From Candidatus Cloacimonadota bacterium (GTDB lineage Bacteria > Cloacimonadota > Cloacimonadia > Cloacimonadales > TCS61), in the NCBI GenBank assembly GCA_018400535.1, contig JAGYMQ010000037.1:1-49949 (forward strand): 49,949 nucleotides of DNA. Direction: 5' to 3'. A model generated the notes under the pieces. The model saw only the letters and a list, made by a program, of their open reading frames with translations, made no database searches and was not told where the DNA came from. This document shows positions 26,101-34,613 of the stretch, piece by piece. The translations under genes and the position numbers were made by a program. Numbering within the stretch: the stretch's first letter is position 1; each line of letters starts with the position of its first letter.

Positions 26101-27462
26101 GATGCCTGGGAATATTTGATCATGAATAATATTTCTAATAAAAATGAAGATTTCCCGACATTAATGAAGATCTGCGAAGATACTTATTATTCTGGAAATA
26201 ATAAAAATCTGAAGCAACCACACCAAGCACCGCAATATAACAACCTCATCTCCTTCCCGCTAACAGTCCGAAATGACAAAAAAGGCGTGATCATGCTGTT
26301 CATCAAAAGAGGATCGCATTATTTTACTGAAAAGATGGTAAACCTGATCTGTGCTTTGTGCAATCAAATTATCGTGATCGTAGAAAATATATCCTATGAA
26401 AAACTGCAAAAATCCCATAATATGATCCGTGAACAACTGGAAGCTAGCAGCTCCTTTCCAAATATTATCGGTAAAAGCGAAAAGATCCAACAAATATTCC
26501 GCATGATCGATAAGATCAAAAATTCTCCCACAACTGTTCTTCTAGAAGGTCCGAGCGGCACAGGAAAAGAACTGATCGCAAGAGCGATCCACTTCAATAG
26601 TAAAAGACGGAATAAACAATTTATTGCCCAATATTGCGGAGCTCTGCCCGAAACTTTGTTGGAAAGTGAACTTTTCGGCCACATCAAAGGTTCTTTTACC
26701 GGTGCTACTCATGACAAAAAAGGACTTTTTGAAATAGCTGATGGCGGAACTTTCTTCTTGGATGAGATCGCTGATATCAGTCTTTCCACGCAAGCAAAAT
26801 TGCTCAGATTTTTGCAAGAAGGCGAGATCAAAAGAGTCGGCTCCACACACACGCAAAAAGTCGATGTGCGCGTGATCTGCGCTACAAATGTATCTTTGAA
26901 AGATCGCGTCGATGCTGGTGAATTTCGACTTGATCTCTATTACCGCCTGAACGTTATCCGCATGGAAGTTCCTTCTTTGAAAGAAAGAAAATCCGATATC
27001 CCGCTCTTAGCCATTCATTTTTTAGACAAATATTGCAAAAAAATCGGACGACAGATCAATGGCATCACTGATGAAGCGATGAAATATCTAAAAAATTATG
27101 ATTGGCCAGGCAATATTCGCCAGCTGGAAAATGAATTGGAACGAGTGGTAACGCTTTCTGAGGATAATACTTCGGTCAGATCATCCGATCTTTCGGAAGA
27201 GATCTTACGTTTTCAAGAAAATAAGGAAACTTTGAGCTTGCTGGAAAAAGAAGCAGGACAAAGCAATATGGAAGAAAAAGCACAAAATATTTTGGAGATG
27301 AATTCTCTGAAAGACGCTGTGGAAGAATTGGAAAAAGATATGATCCTGCGTGTTCTCAAGGAAAATGATGGCAATCAAACACAATCTGCCAAACAGCTCG
27401 GACTCAGCCGACAGGGTCTCATCAAAAAAATGCAAAGGTATAATCTGCCCAAAAAAGTTTAG
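23155..27462 (+). CDS. Giant sigma-54 activator: NTPase + TPR + GAF + AAA+ + Fis HTH
   Basis: 1,435 residues in five blocks. (1) About 1-330: a STAND-like NTPase with Walker A GKQGSGKS at 39-46. (2) About 390-815: many TPR repeats (GIAYKNMNKLDTAAEYFRQA, YNNLAVLAMFRGENHHAE, YNNIGELYEKRGEYNLA). (3) About 940-1080: GAF-like sensor. (4) About 1100-1330: sigma-54 AAA+ core with Walker A GPSGTGKE (near 1133-1140), the sigma-contact loop GSFTGA (near 1180-1185, consensus GAFTGA), FFLDEIADIS and RLNVIRMEVP. (5) About 1380-1435: Fis-type helix-turn-helix (NQTQSAKQLGLSRQGLIKKM). No receiver domain or membrane segment is seen, so the input is probably cytoplasmic. Nothing in the window has a clear sigma-54 promoter, so its target is unknown. 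Confidence 0.88.
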   Translation: MNPKFDDILVNYITKDFLIFENILSDIRSSKGKIIEIIGKQGSGKSFICRKLIDYSQKNKGSYQLYIPAIFKFNHFQEIVKLLTDISNVEYDEIVQNSQKYQLKNNFDFFFYFIEQLIERDLLKDRTIIIYEKHYLDDYTTDFIHYINEYVKNKLINFIIFTREKTFTFSKKYELPIPTTQDLKSILKELFPESHKDFNVESEILHKITKGNFFQIGFILHDLTAKNIKQKITDFLDKKVTTTEIINEKIKHLSAGHKKLLITIFLLDTYASLENLQNFFKKKELESGLKKLYAETLIFEENKVYYIRKTSILKDYFFALPSKEKKIHYKRVLPQIDESLRAEFQLTFQEEDLDNYQQIIDYLRNICDYQNLVIIYQKYLNNISDNERKISINTKLGIAYKNMNKLDTAAEYFRQALKKCLKINKPADDIIFYLAETLHHLNSSAYALEVIKKYSAKSDNAFLKTKILLLKAEIQLEKEDFSSALKTIEEASYFSDQIEDRELNNIIKADQKKIKGKIFYYSDQRSKATGEFEESEKLYKKADSNAGLAAIYNNLAVLAMFRGENHHAESLFKKSLKFEAERFNLHGMSVCYSNLGSLYEDRADYQKSLDSLDKGLRIQKLLGDRFSVINIYLNIGVTYMDNGNFKKAETALMNSMKIALESNLQKSVIATHNNLGALYFKWGNFSAAIKHNEEAIKKSKDLNFYEGMVQSYNNIGELYEKRGEYNLAYDFYIKGKDLLSKCSDEFIKSELKGNLGSVLTRLHQFKDAYSCLVESFDFFKSLNAKAKIIEGSQKQAIYFIFTRNFESANYYIDSALELAEEIENEYQIGKCYYLKAQVEKDDQEQALNYLQQAIEKFVKTNNNYDLALANYDFANVLFKIKEDWEQALQILQNNKKIIKKFEAINLLEKNDLLIQKIKKKFANELKESKLQEDLLNKFYNVTQEIKDISDFDLMLETALDKLIDFADADGGLFALYYNAKVKDAWEYLIMNNISNKNEDFPTLMKICEDTYYSGNNKNLKQPHQAPQYNNLISFPLTVRNDKKGVIMLFIKRGSHYFTEKMVNLICALCNQIIVIVENISYEKLQKSHNMIREQLEASSSFPNIIGKSEKIQQIFRMIDKIKNSPTTVLLEGPSGTGKELIARAIHFNSKRRNKQFIAQYCGALPETLLESELFGHIKGSFTGATHDKKGLFEIADGGTFFLDEIADISLSTQAKLLRFLQEGEIKRVGSTHTQKVDVRVICATNVSLKDRVDAGEFRLDLYYRLNVIRMEVPSLKERKSDIPLLAIHFLDKYCKKIGRQINGITDEAMKYLKNYDWPGNIRQLENELERVVTLSEDNTSVRSSDLSEEILRFQENKETLSLLEKEAGQSNMEEKAQNILEMNSLKDAVEELEKDMILRVLKENDGNQTQSAKQLGLSRQGLIKKMQRYNLPKKV

Positions 27463-27466
27463 AAAA

Positions 27467-30298
27467 ATGAAAAAATTGATCGATTTTATTGCATTGGATA
27501 TTGAAACGACTGGATTTGATTTTGAAAAAAACGAGATCATCGAGATCGGAGCAATGTCTTTTGTGAAAGGTGAAATGAAAGAAAAATTCTCTTATTTCAT
27601 CAAACCTAAAAAAAAAATTCCTACATTCATCAAACATTTAACTGGCATCACGGACGAAGATCTGAGAAGCGGGATCGCCTTGAAAGATGGTCTGGAAAAA
27701 TTGCAAATATTTGTCGGAAAGAAAAATATCGTCTGCCATAATGCTGGTTTTGATATTGGTTTTATCAATGAAAAATTAAAACAGCAAAATCTTCCAACTT
27801 TGAAAAATCCGCTTCTGGACACTTTGACGCTCAGTCGCATTTATCTGCCATTCATTCTCAATCATAAATTAGGAACGGTTGCTGAATATCTACAGATCGA
27901 ACTCAAAAAAGCTCATCGTGCGATCCACGACGCAATAGCGACAGGACACATTTTGCTGCAGCTATTATCTTTCATCGAGAAAAATATTCCACTTCAAATA
28001 AATCATCAAATTTACGAAGTTTCACGTCTGGATCGGAAAAACAGCTGGCTGCCTGATCTAATGCAAAAGATCATCGATTTCCAAAAAAATTCTGCACTTC
28101 TGAAAAAAGTGACAGGTAAGGACATTAACTTCCATAATCGTAATTATCTGGAAAATAAACCATATAAAACCGAAGATCCCTTGCTCACAGATATCTTCGG
28201 CAAAGATGGTTTGATCTCTAAAAAATTGGTGAAATTTGAATTCCGAAACTGTCAATTGCAAATGGCAGAAGCTGTAAAAAAAGTTTATGAAGATAGAGAA
28301 TTTCTGGTCGTCGAGGCTGGAACAGGCGTGGGAAAATCTCTGGCATATCTGATCCCATCACTCATTTTTTCCAATAAAAATGCTAAAAAGATCATCATTT
28401 CAACAAACACAAAGAATCTGCAAGAACAGCTTTTTTACAAAGATTTACCAGCAGTCAAAACTTCCTTGAATATTCCCTTTGCTGCTACCTTGCTGAAAGG
28501 AAGACGAAATTACATCTGCCAGAGAAAGTGGTTGGAAACAAGATTGGATCTGGAACGAAATCTTTCTTCTGCCGAAATTCCCGCCTACCTGAATTTGATC
28601 GTCTGGAAAGAATTCACAAAAACTGGTGATATTTCTGAAAATTCTTCTTTTAATGTGAAACGAGATGGACGGGTCTGGAAAAAAGTGGTTGCTGATCGCT
28701 TTCTCTGTCAGGGAAAAAAATGTCCTCATTTCAATGATTGTTTCTTGATGCAGATTCGCCGCAAAGCAGAAAAATCAAATTTGGTCATCATCAATCATCA
28801 TTTGTTATTAGCAGATATGCAAAGTGATAATGCAGCACTGCGGAATTATGAATATGTTGTGATCGACGAGGCCCATAATATACCTCATCTGGCTCCGACA
28901 GAACTTGGCATCAGTTTTTCCTATCCAGATTTTTCAAACTTTTTTTCCCAGCTTTTCGTGGTGAGAAAAAAATTCCAAACCGGCATTTTGGTGGGATTGA
29001 AAGCTGCTGCCAAAAAAAGTGAATTTCCAGAAAAAGAAAAATTGCTACTTCGCATTGAAAAGGCCATCTCACTATTGGAAGATAAAAATGATATCTTTGT
29101 TGATCTCTTTAAAAAAGTCGGCAATCTGGTCGATGAAAAAGGTAGTTACGGGAAATTGAGGATCAATGATCTTTCAGATCATCCTTTCTTGAGCAAATAT
29201 CTGGAGAAGATCACAAAATTCTGGTACGATCTCTCATCAAAGATCGAACGCATAAAAGATGTGATGAATAAGGTCAATGAGCAGCTTTTCGTTGATTATG
29301 ATAAATATAAAGAATTTCTGACGAACATTTCTCAGCGCATCATTGAGACAAATAATAATCTGGAAGCGATCTTCAATCCCGATATGAAAGAACATGCTTT
29401 CTGGCTGGAAAATTTTCGCTCAAACGATCCAAAATATCCTAACGGCGTCATCGTTTATTGCCCTCTCAATATTGATGATATTTTACAGCATAAACTCTAT
29501 AATAAATTGGGCTCGGCTGTTTTTACTTCGGCGACGATGGCGATCCGTGGAAAATTCAAATATTTTTCCAATCGAATGGGCTTGAACAATCTGGAAGCTG
29601 GCAAAGTCCATGAGCTCATCGTGAGTTCGCCTTTTGATTATCAAAAACAAACAAAAGTTTTGGTCGCTGGTTTTTTGCCAGATCCCAAAGATCGATTTTT
29701 TTCAGCACAGAGCATCAAGATCATCAAAGAAGCGATCAAGGTTTCTCAGGCTGGAACGATGGTGCTTTTCACTTCTTACAAAGACCTTAATGAGACTTAT
29801 GATGTGCTCAGTGGTTATTTCACGCAGAATGATATTTTATTGCTGACGCAGGGTAAAGGGATCAGTCGCTCAGCAATGTTACAAGAATTTCGTAAGCATC
29901 GTAATTCGGTGCTTCTGGGCACGAATTCTTTCTGGGAAGGCGTCGATGTTCCCGGTGAATCACTGGAATTGTTGGTGCTATTCAAGCTTCCCTTCCTTGT
30001 TCCATCTGAGCCGATCGTGGAAGCTTATCTGGAAAAGCTGGAAGCAGAAGGCAAAAACAGCTTTATGCACTATATGTTGCCCAATGCTTTGCTGAAATAT
30101 CGACAGGGTTTTGGCCGTCTGATCCGCCACAAAACTGATCGTGGAGTTGTCTTAGTCTTGGATAACCGTATCATGACCAAGAAATATGGCAGATATTTTA
30201 TGGATACTATTCCCACGAAAACTATCATTCCACAAAGTTCGATCGAGATCGAAGATCATCTTTCGCATTGGTTCAAAGATGCAAAATGGCGAAACTAA
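27467..30298 (+). CDS. dinG: Exonuclease-helicase fusion, DinG family
   Basis: 943 residues from ATG 27467, 4 bases after the regulator stop. An N-terminal DnaQ-type 3'-5' exonuclease has DIETTGFD (11-18), HNAGFDIGF and HRAIHDA, with all acidic metal ligands. An XPD/DinG superfamily 2 helicase follows with Walker A EAGTGVGKS (near 283-291), DEAH in VVIDEAHN (near 466-470), and late motifs LLGTNSFWEGVDVPG and YRQGFGRLIRH. Between motifs I and II four Cys (YICQRKW, FLCQGKKCPHFNDC) match the iron-sulfur site of XPD/DinG. The longer frame from 27350 would overlap the regulator and is rejected. Likely resolves R-loops or other DNA structures in repair. Confidence 0.9.
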   Translation: MKKLIDFIALDIETTGFDFEKNEIIEIGAMSFVKGEMKEKFSYFIKPKKKIPTFIKHLTGITDEDLRSGIALKDGLEKLQIFVGKKNIVCHNAGFDIGFINEKLKQQNLPTLKNPLLDTLTLSRIYLPFILNHKLGTVAEYLQIELKKAHRAIHDAIATGHILLQLLSFIEKNIPLQINHQIYEVSRLDRKNSWLPDLMQKIIDFQKNSALLKKVTGKDINFHNRNYLENKPYKTEDPLLTDIFGKDGLISKKLVKFEFRNCQLQMAEAVKKVYEDREFLVVEAGTGVGKSLAYLIPSLIFSNKNAKKIIISTNTKNLQEQLFYKDLPAVKTSLNIPFAATLLKGRRNYICQRKWLETRLDLERNLSSAEIPAYLNLIVWKEFTKTGDISENSSFNVKRDGRVWKKVVADRFLCQGKKCPHFNDCFLMQIRRKAEKSNLVIINHHLLLADMQSDNAALRNYEYVVIDEAHNIPHLAPTELGISFSYPDFSNFFSQLFVVRKKFQTGILVGLKAAAKKSEFPEKEKLLLRIEKAISLLEDKNDIFVDLFKKVGNLVDEKGSYGKLRINDLSDHPFLSKYLEKITKFWYDLSSKIERIKDVMNKVNEQLFVDYDKYKEFLTNISQRIIETNNNLEAIFNPDMKEHAFWLENFRSNDPKYPNGVIVYCPLNIDDILQHKLYNKLGSAVFTSATMAIRGKFKYFSNRMGLNNLEAGKVHELIVSSPFDYQKQTKVLVAGFLPDPKDRFFSAQSIKIIKEAIKVSQAGTMVLFTSYKDLNETYDVLSGYFTQNDILLLTQGKGISRSAMLQEFRKHRNSVLLGTNSFWEGVDVPGESLELLVLFKLPFLVPSEPIVEAYLEKLEAEGKNSFMHYMLPNALLKYRQGFGRLIRHKTDRGVVLVLDNRIMTKKYGRYFMDTIPTKTIIPQSSIEIEDHLSHWFKDAKWRN

Positions 30299-30962
30299 TC
30301 ATAAAAGCAAAATTTTAGAGAAAATCTATCACAGCCTGATAAATCGCTTCGGCTTCCAGAATTGGTGGCCAGGCGAAACGAAAGATGAAATCATCATCGG
30401 AGCGATCCTCACACAAAGCGTTAGCTGGAAAAACGTGGAAAAAGCGATTGATATACTCAAAGAAAACAAACTTTGTTCGCTTTCCAAACTAAAAAACACT
30501 GATCAGGAAACGATCGCATCTCTAATCAAATCAACACTTTATTACAATCAAAAGGCAAAAAAACTACATAATTTCATTTCCCATCTTGAAAAAAAATATG
30601 CTGGAAAATTGGAAAAATTGTTTGCTCTGGATGTGAATAAATTGCGTGCTGAATTACTCAAAATAAAAGGGATCGGTAAGGAAACTGCAGATTCGATCAT
30701 TCTCTACGCCGCTGAAAAACCAATTTTCGTCATCGATAGCTATACAAAACGGATCTTTGTGCGGTTGGGTTTGGCAAAAGATGATTGGAATTACCAAATT
30801 CTGCAGAATTTTTTTCAGACAGAACTTCCAGCAAAAACCGATCTTTTCCAGGATTTTCACGCCCAAATAGTCAAACTGGCAAAATCCTATTGCACAAAAA
30901 AACAACCAAATTGTGTAAATTGTCCGATCAAAGAATTTTGTGACTATTATGCTGAAAAATAA
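30279..30962 (+). CDS. Endonuclease III-like HhH-GPD DNA glycosylase
   Basis: Base-excision repair enzyme family. From ATG 30279, 227 residues, with a 20-base overlap of the dinG end. The helix-hairpin-helix reads LLKIKGIGKETADSI, the catalytic Asp is in FVIDSYTKRIF, and four Cys near the C-terminus are spaced C-x6-C-x2-C-x5-C, matching the [4Fe-4S] loop. The position of the EndoIII lyase Lys (GRKTAN in E. coli) reads GKETAD, so the Lys appears replaced by Glu. This points to a monofunctional glycosylase, not a full EndoIII. Substrate not inferable. Confidence 0.85.
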   Translation: MQNGETNHKSKILEKIYHSLINRFGFQNWWPGETKDEIIIGAILTQSVSWKNVEKAIDILKENKLCSLSKLKNTDQETIASLIKSTLYYNQKAKKLHNFISHLEKKYAGKLEKLFALDVNKLRAELLKIKGIGKETADSIILYAAEKPIFVIDSYTKRIFVRLGLAKDDWNYQILQNFFQTELPAKTDLFQDFHAQIVKLAKSYCTKKQPNCVNCPIKEFCDYYAEK

Positions 30963-31587
30963 AATCTTTTATCACTTTGGGAATAAGCAAATCAGTCTTA
31001 ACGCTCTTCAAAATAGGGGCTATCTAAAAATCGACGATCACAAAATTTACCAGGATGATATAATCTTGATGGAACAAACTCACTCTGTTCTCGTTCAGAT
31101 CGTAAAAAATCGGAGTTCCAATTATATGCCAAAAGTCGATGCGCTGATCACAAAAAGAAAGAATATCTTTTTGGCCGTAAAAACAGCAGATTGCATTCCA
31201 ATTTTGATCTATGATACAAAAAAAATGATCGCCGCGATCCACGCTGGCAGAGAAGGTGTGAAAAAAAACATTGTAGAAGAAGTTTGTCATTTTTTCCAGA
31301 AAAGCAGAAGAAAAGAAATTTTCGTTCTTTTGGGCCCGGCAATTTGCGCCAGACATTATGAAGTCGATGAACAGACTTTCTCCGAATTTGTAAACGAAAC
31401 AGAAGTTCTGCAAAAGTTCCCTCAACTCGATCTGAAGAAAGTTGTTCTCCAGCAATTGCTTTCCTTTGGAATTCCCGCTTCCAATATTCAGAATTCTCCG
31501 ATCTGCACCTGGGAGAACGAAAATTACTTTTCCTACCGCAAAAATAGAACAACGCAACGTCAAATCTCGCTCATCGCGATCTTATGA
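30949..31587 (+). CDS. pgeF: YfiH/PgeF-family protein (multi-copper oxidoreductase-like fold)
   Basis: 212 residues from ATG 30949, overlapping the glycosylase stop by 14 bases. Motifs EQTHS, VDALIT, KTADCIPILIYD, IHAGREGV and LGPAICARHYEV match the family, whose members include purine nucleoside phosphorylases and a peptidoglycan-editing factor. The usual HAGWRG reads HAGREG, a small change. Zinc-binding His and Cys residues are present. An in-frame GTG at 30940 is an unlikely start. The stop overlaps the next ATG (ATGA). Confidence 0.87.
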   Translation: MLKNKIFYHFGNKQISLNALQNRGYLKIDDHKIYQDDIILMEQTHSVLVQIVKNRSSNYMPKVDALITKRKNIFLAVKTADCIPILIYDTKKMIAAIHAGREGVKKNIVEEVCHFFQKSRRKEIFVLLGPAICARHYEVDEQTFSEFVNETEVLQKFPQLDLKKVVLQQLLSFGIPASNIQNSPICTWENENYFSYRKNRTTQRQISLIAIL

Positions 31588-32462
31588 AAGTTATTCCAAT
31601 TCAGGCAAAAAAATTGCTTTCCCACGTGAAACAACCAGATGATTGGTTTGGCTTGAAATATAATATGAATCTCTATCGTGGTTGTCAGCATCAGTGCATC
31701 TATTGTGATACGCGCAGCGAATGTTATCAGGTAAAAAATTTCAGTACAGAAATACGCTATAAAGAAAATTTTGCTGAACTTTTGCGCCAGGAATTGGCAG
31801 CAAAAAGAGTGCACGGCACTATTGGATTGGGCTCGATGAATGATCCTTATATGCCATTAGAAAAACAACTTTCTTTGACCAGAAAAGCACTTATGATCAT
31901 CGCTGAATTTCAATTTCCCGTTCATATTATCACGAAAAGTGATCTCATTTTGCGTGATCTGAAAATTCTGGAAAAGATCGCAAGAGTTTATTTAACTGTC
32001 AGTTTCAGTATCACCACTTGTGAAGATAGGCTCGCTCGCAAAATCGAACCTTATGCTCCTTTGCCTTCGGCGCGGTGGCATGCGCTCAACATTTTGCGGC
32101 AACACAAAATTCAAGCTGGAGTCTTGATGATGCCTTTGCTTCCATTCATCGAAGACGATCGGGCAAATATAATCGGAATCGTCAAAAATACTGCAAAAAA
32201 TAACGGTTCATACATTTTACCCGCTTTCGGTATGACCCTGCGTGATCGACAACGAGAATATTTTTTTAATAAATTAGACCAGCTTTTTCCTGATATCCGG
32301 CCGAAGTATGAAGCGCAATTTGGAAATAGTTACGGCTGTTCAGTACCGAGGGCAAAATCATTGAAAAAGCTTTTCAATTCACAATGCGAAAGTTTTGATC
32401 TTCCCAGGAGAATTCCCTTTTATCAAAAAAATAAAGTTGAACAATTAACTCTTTTTTTTTAA
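31584..32462 (+). CDS. SPL-like radical SAM protein with C-terminal clamp-type motif
   Basis: 292 residues. The radical SAM signature CQHQCIYC lies near residues 34-41 after NLYRGC, followed by IGLGSMNDPYMPLE and HIITKSDLILRD, which place it in the spore-photolyase/Rv2578c-like branch. The last residues are EQLTLFF, close to the sliding-clamp binding motif QLxLF. True SplB proteins repair spore photoproduct; members of this wider branch have no settled role. It is coupled to pgeF (ATGA) and sits 16 bases before recG, in a run of DNA repair genes, so a DNA-linked role is attractive. Confidence 0.86.
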   Translation: MKVIPIQAKKLLSHVKQPDDWFGLKYNMNLYRGCQHQCIYCDTRSECYQVKNFSTEIRYKENFAELLRQELAAKRVHGTIGLGSMNDPYMPLEKQLSLTRKALMIIAEFQFPVHIITKSDLILRDLKILEKIARVYLTVSFSITTCEDRLARKIEPYAPLPSARWHALNILRQHKIQAGVLMMPLLPFIEDDRANIIGIVKNTAKNNGSYILPAFGMTLRDRQREYFFNKLDQLFPDIRPKYEAQFGNSYGCSVPRAKSLKKLFNSQCESFDLPRRIPFYQKNKVEQLTLFF

Positions 32463-32478
32463 ATACAGGATAAAAAAA

Positions 32479-34554
32479 ATGGATGCATTAAAAGAGAATA
32501 TCAAATTTTTGAAAGGCGTCGGTGAATATCGCGCCAAAAAATTGAACAAGCTTCACATCTGGACGATCGGTGATCTGATAGAATTTTTCCCACGTGATTA
32601 CATCAATCGTAAAAAAGCTGTCAGCATCAATAACCTTAAGTTCAATGAAATAAATTCTCTGGTGGCAAAGGTCGTTTCGCTCGAAGAAAGAAGATTGCGA
32701 AATAACAAAAAACAATTGAACGTGGTAATATCAGATGGTAAAGATCATCTTTTTTTGACCTGGTTTCGTTACGGGAAATGGATCACCGAACAATTTGAAA
32801 GCGGTAAAACCATCTGGGTAAGTGGAAATGTGACAGAATTTCGTAATATCCCGCAGATCATTCATCCTGAATTTGAGATTCTGGATGAAGAAGAAAAAAC
32901 TTCTTTCTGGCATTCAAGACAAGTTCTACCCGTCTATCATTTGACCAAAGGGATAACGATCAATCTGATGCGACAGCTGATCTACAACGCTTTCCAGCTC
33001 TATGCTAAAAACATCAAAGAGACTTTGCCTGATTATATCTTAGAAAAATATCACTTCCCAGATCGCAACATTGCTCTGCAAAAGATCCATTTCACGCAAA
33101 ATCCAACCGAAGTTAAAAAGCTGAAACTACGCTTTATTTTTGAAGAGCTTTTTTTCACCCAACTGATGCTGGCACGCGTAAAGAAAAAACATCACAAAGA
33201 AATTGGGAACAGATTTCAGCTGAAAAAAACTTTCACAACTCACTTGAAAAAAAACTTGCCCTTTGAACTAACCAAAGCCCAGAAAAAAGTTATCCGCGAG
33301 ATCGTCGAAGATATGACTTCTAAACACCAAATGAACCGTTTGTTACAAGGTGATGTAGGCGCAGGGAAAACCATCGTCACAGTCTTCGCTATGCTCCTAG
33401 CACTGGAAAATGGATTCCAAGCAGTTCTGATGGCGCCGACAGAAATTCTGGCAGAACAGCATTATTATGGAATAAAAAAATTGCTGGAAGATCAAAATCA
33501 GATTAAGATCGCAATTTTGAAAGGCGGAGCTTATAAAGGAAAAAAAACAATTCTCGAAGATATCAAAAATGGTGAAATTGACATTGTCATTGGCACACAC
33601 GCTCTCATCCAAAAAAATGTTCATTTCCAAAAAGTCGGATTTGTCGCGATCGACGAACAACATCGTTTTGGAGTTGAACAGCGTGCCGTTCTTTCCCAAA
33701 AAAATAAAAATCCCGATCTGCTCTATCTGACTGCCACGCCGATCCCACGTTCTCTGGCGCTGACAGTTTATGGCGATCTCGACGTGAGCTTGCTCGATGA
33801 ATTACCTTCTGGACGAAAACAGATCAAAACTATCAGGCACAATGCAAATAAACGAAATGTCGTCTATCAAAAGGTGAAAATCGATCTGCGTCAAGGAAGA
33901 CAGATCTACGTTGTCTGTCCGCTCATCGAAGAATCGGAAAAAGTCGATCTTCTGGATGCTGAAACTTTGTATCATCGTCTGGCAGAAAAAGTATTTCCAG
34001 ACTTCAACGTAGAAATTTTGCATGGAAGAATGAAAACGATTGAAAAAGAAAAAATTATGCAAGATTTTGTGGATGGAAAAATCGATATTTTAGTTTCCAC
34101 GACTGTGATCGAAGTGGGCATCGACGTTCCGAATGCAACTGTTATGATCATCGAACACGCCGAAAGATTTGGTTTGAGCCAGCTTCATCAATTGCGAGGC
34201 AGAGTGGGTAGAGGCAGTGCAAGATCTTTTTGTTATCTAATCGTTCATCCTCCTATCAGTGAAGAAGGCAGGAAAAGATTGAACATGATCGTAGAGACGA
34301 ACGATGGTTTTCAAATTGCGGAAAAGGATCTTGAGATCAGAGGACCGGGAGATTTTTTTGGCACGGATCAATCTGGAATTCCCTATTTCCGCCATGCTAA
34401 TATTTTGCGCGATAAAGCTATTTTGGATCAGGCACGCATTCAGGCTTTCAAGATTATCAAAGAAGACCCAGAACTGGAACTGCCAGAAAATGATAAACTC
34501 AGAAATATCTATTTTTCGAAATTTGCTGAAAGAGAAAAATTGTTTGATTTTTAA
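32479..34554 (+). CDS. recG: ATP-dependent DNA helicase RecG
   Basis: Fork-reversal and Holliday-junction helicase. 691 residues. N-terminal wedge domain with the FPRDYINRK start, Walker A GDVGAGKT (about 291-298), DEQHRFGVEQR (from about 392), TATPIPRSLALTVYGDLDVS, ATVMIIEHAERFGLSQLHQLRGRVGRG and the C-terminal TRG-type GPGDFFGTDQSG. Last gene of the plus-strand repair run; a hairpin terminator for the facing operon follows at once. Confidence 0.96.
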   Translation: MDALKENIKFLKGVGEYRAKKLNKLHIWTIGDLIEFFPRDYINRKKAVSINNLKFNEINSLVAKVVSLEERRLRNNKKQLNVVISDGKDHLFLTWFRYGKWITEQFESGKTIWVSGNVTEFRNIPQIIHPEFEILDEEEKTSFWHSRQVLPVYHLTKGITINLMRQLIYNAFQLYAKNIKETLPDYILEKYHFPDRNIALQKIHFTQNPTEVKKLKLRFIFEELFFTQLMLARVKKKHHKEIGNRFQLKKTFTTHLKKNLPFELTKAQKKVIREIVEDMTSKHQMNRLLQGDVGAGKTIVTVFAMLLALENGFQAVLMAPTEILAEQHYYGIKKLLEDQNQIKIAILKGGAYKGKKTILEDIKNGEIDIVIGTHALIQKNVHFQKVGFVAIDEQHRFGVEQRAVLSQKNKNPDLLYLTATPIPRSLALTVYGDLDVSLLDELPSGRKQIKTIRHNANKRNVVYQKVKIDLRQGRQIYVVCPLIEESEKVDLLDAETLYHRLAEKVFPDFNVEILHGRMKTIEKEKIMQDFVDGKIDILVSTTVIEVGIDVPNATVMIIEHAERFGLSQLHQLRGRVGRGSARSFCYLIVHPPISEEGRKRLNMIVETNDGFQIAEKDLEIRGPGDFFGTDQSGIPYFRHANILRDKAILDQARIQAFKIIKEDPELELPENDKLRNIYFSKFAEREKLFDF

Positions 34555-34592
34555 AAAAAAGCTGGAGTCCAATTAAATCAGATCTCCAGCTT
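34553..34592 (-). terminator. Terminator of the hydrogenase operon (possibly bidirectional)
   Basis: A 9-bp perfect stem (AAGCTGGAG at 34559-34567 with CTCCAGCTT at 34584-34592) is followed on the minus strand by a run of T. It stands 22 bases past the hydA stop, between two converging operons, and may also stop recG although the plus-strand T run is weaker. Confidence 0.88.
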
Positions 34593-34613
34593 AACTTTGT
34601 TATTGTAAGTTTA

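Noticed and set aside
27350-27466. N-terminal extension of the DinG gene
   Set aside because: It overlaps the end of the regulator in another frame and has no resemblance to exonuclease N-termini.
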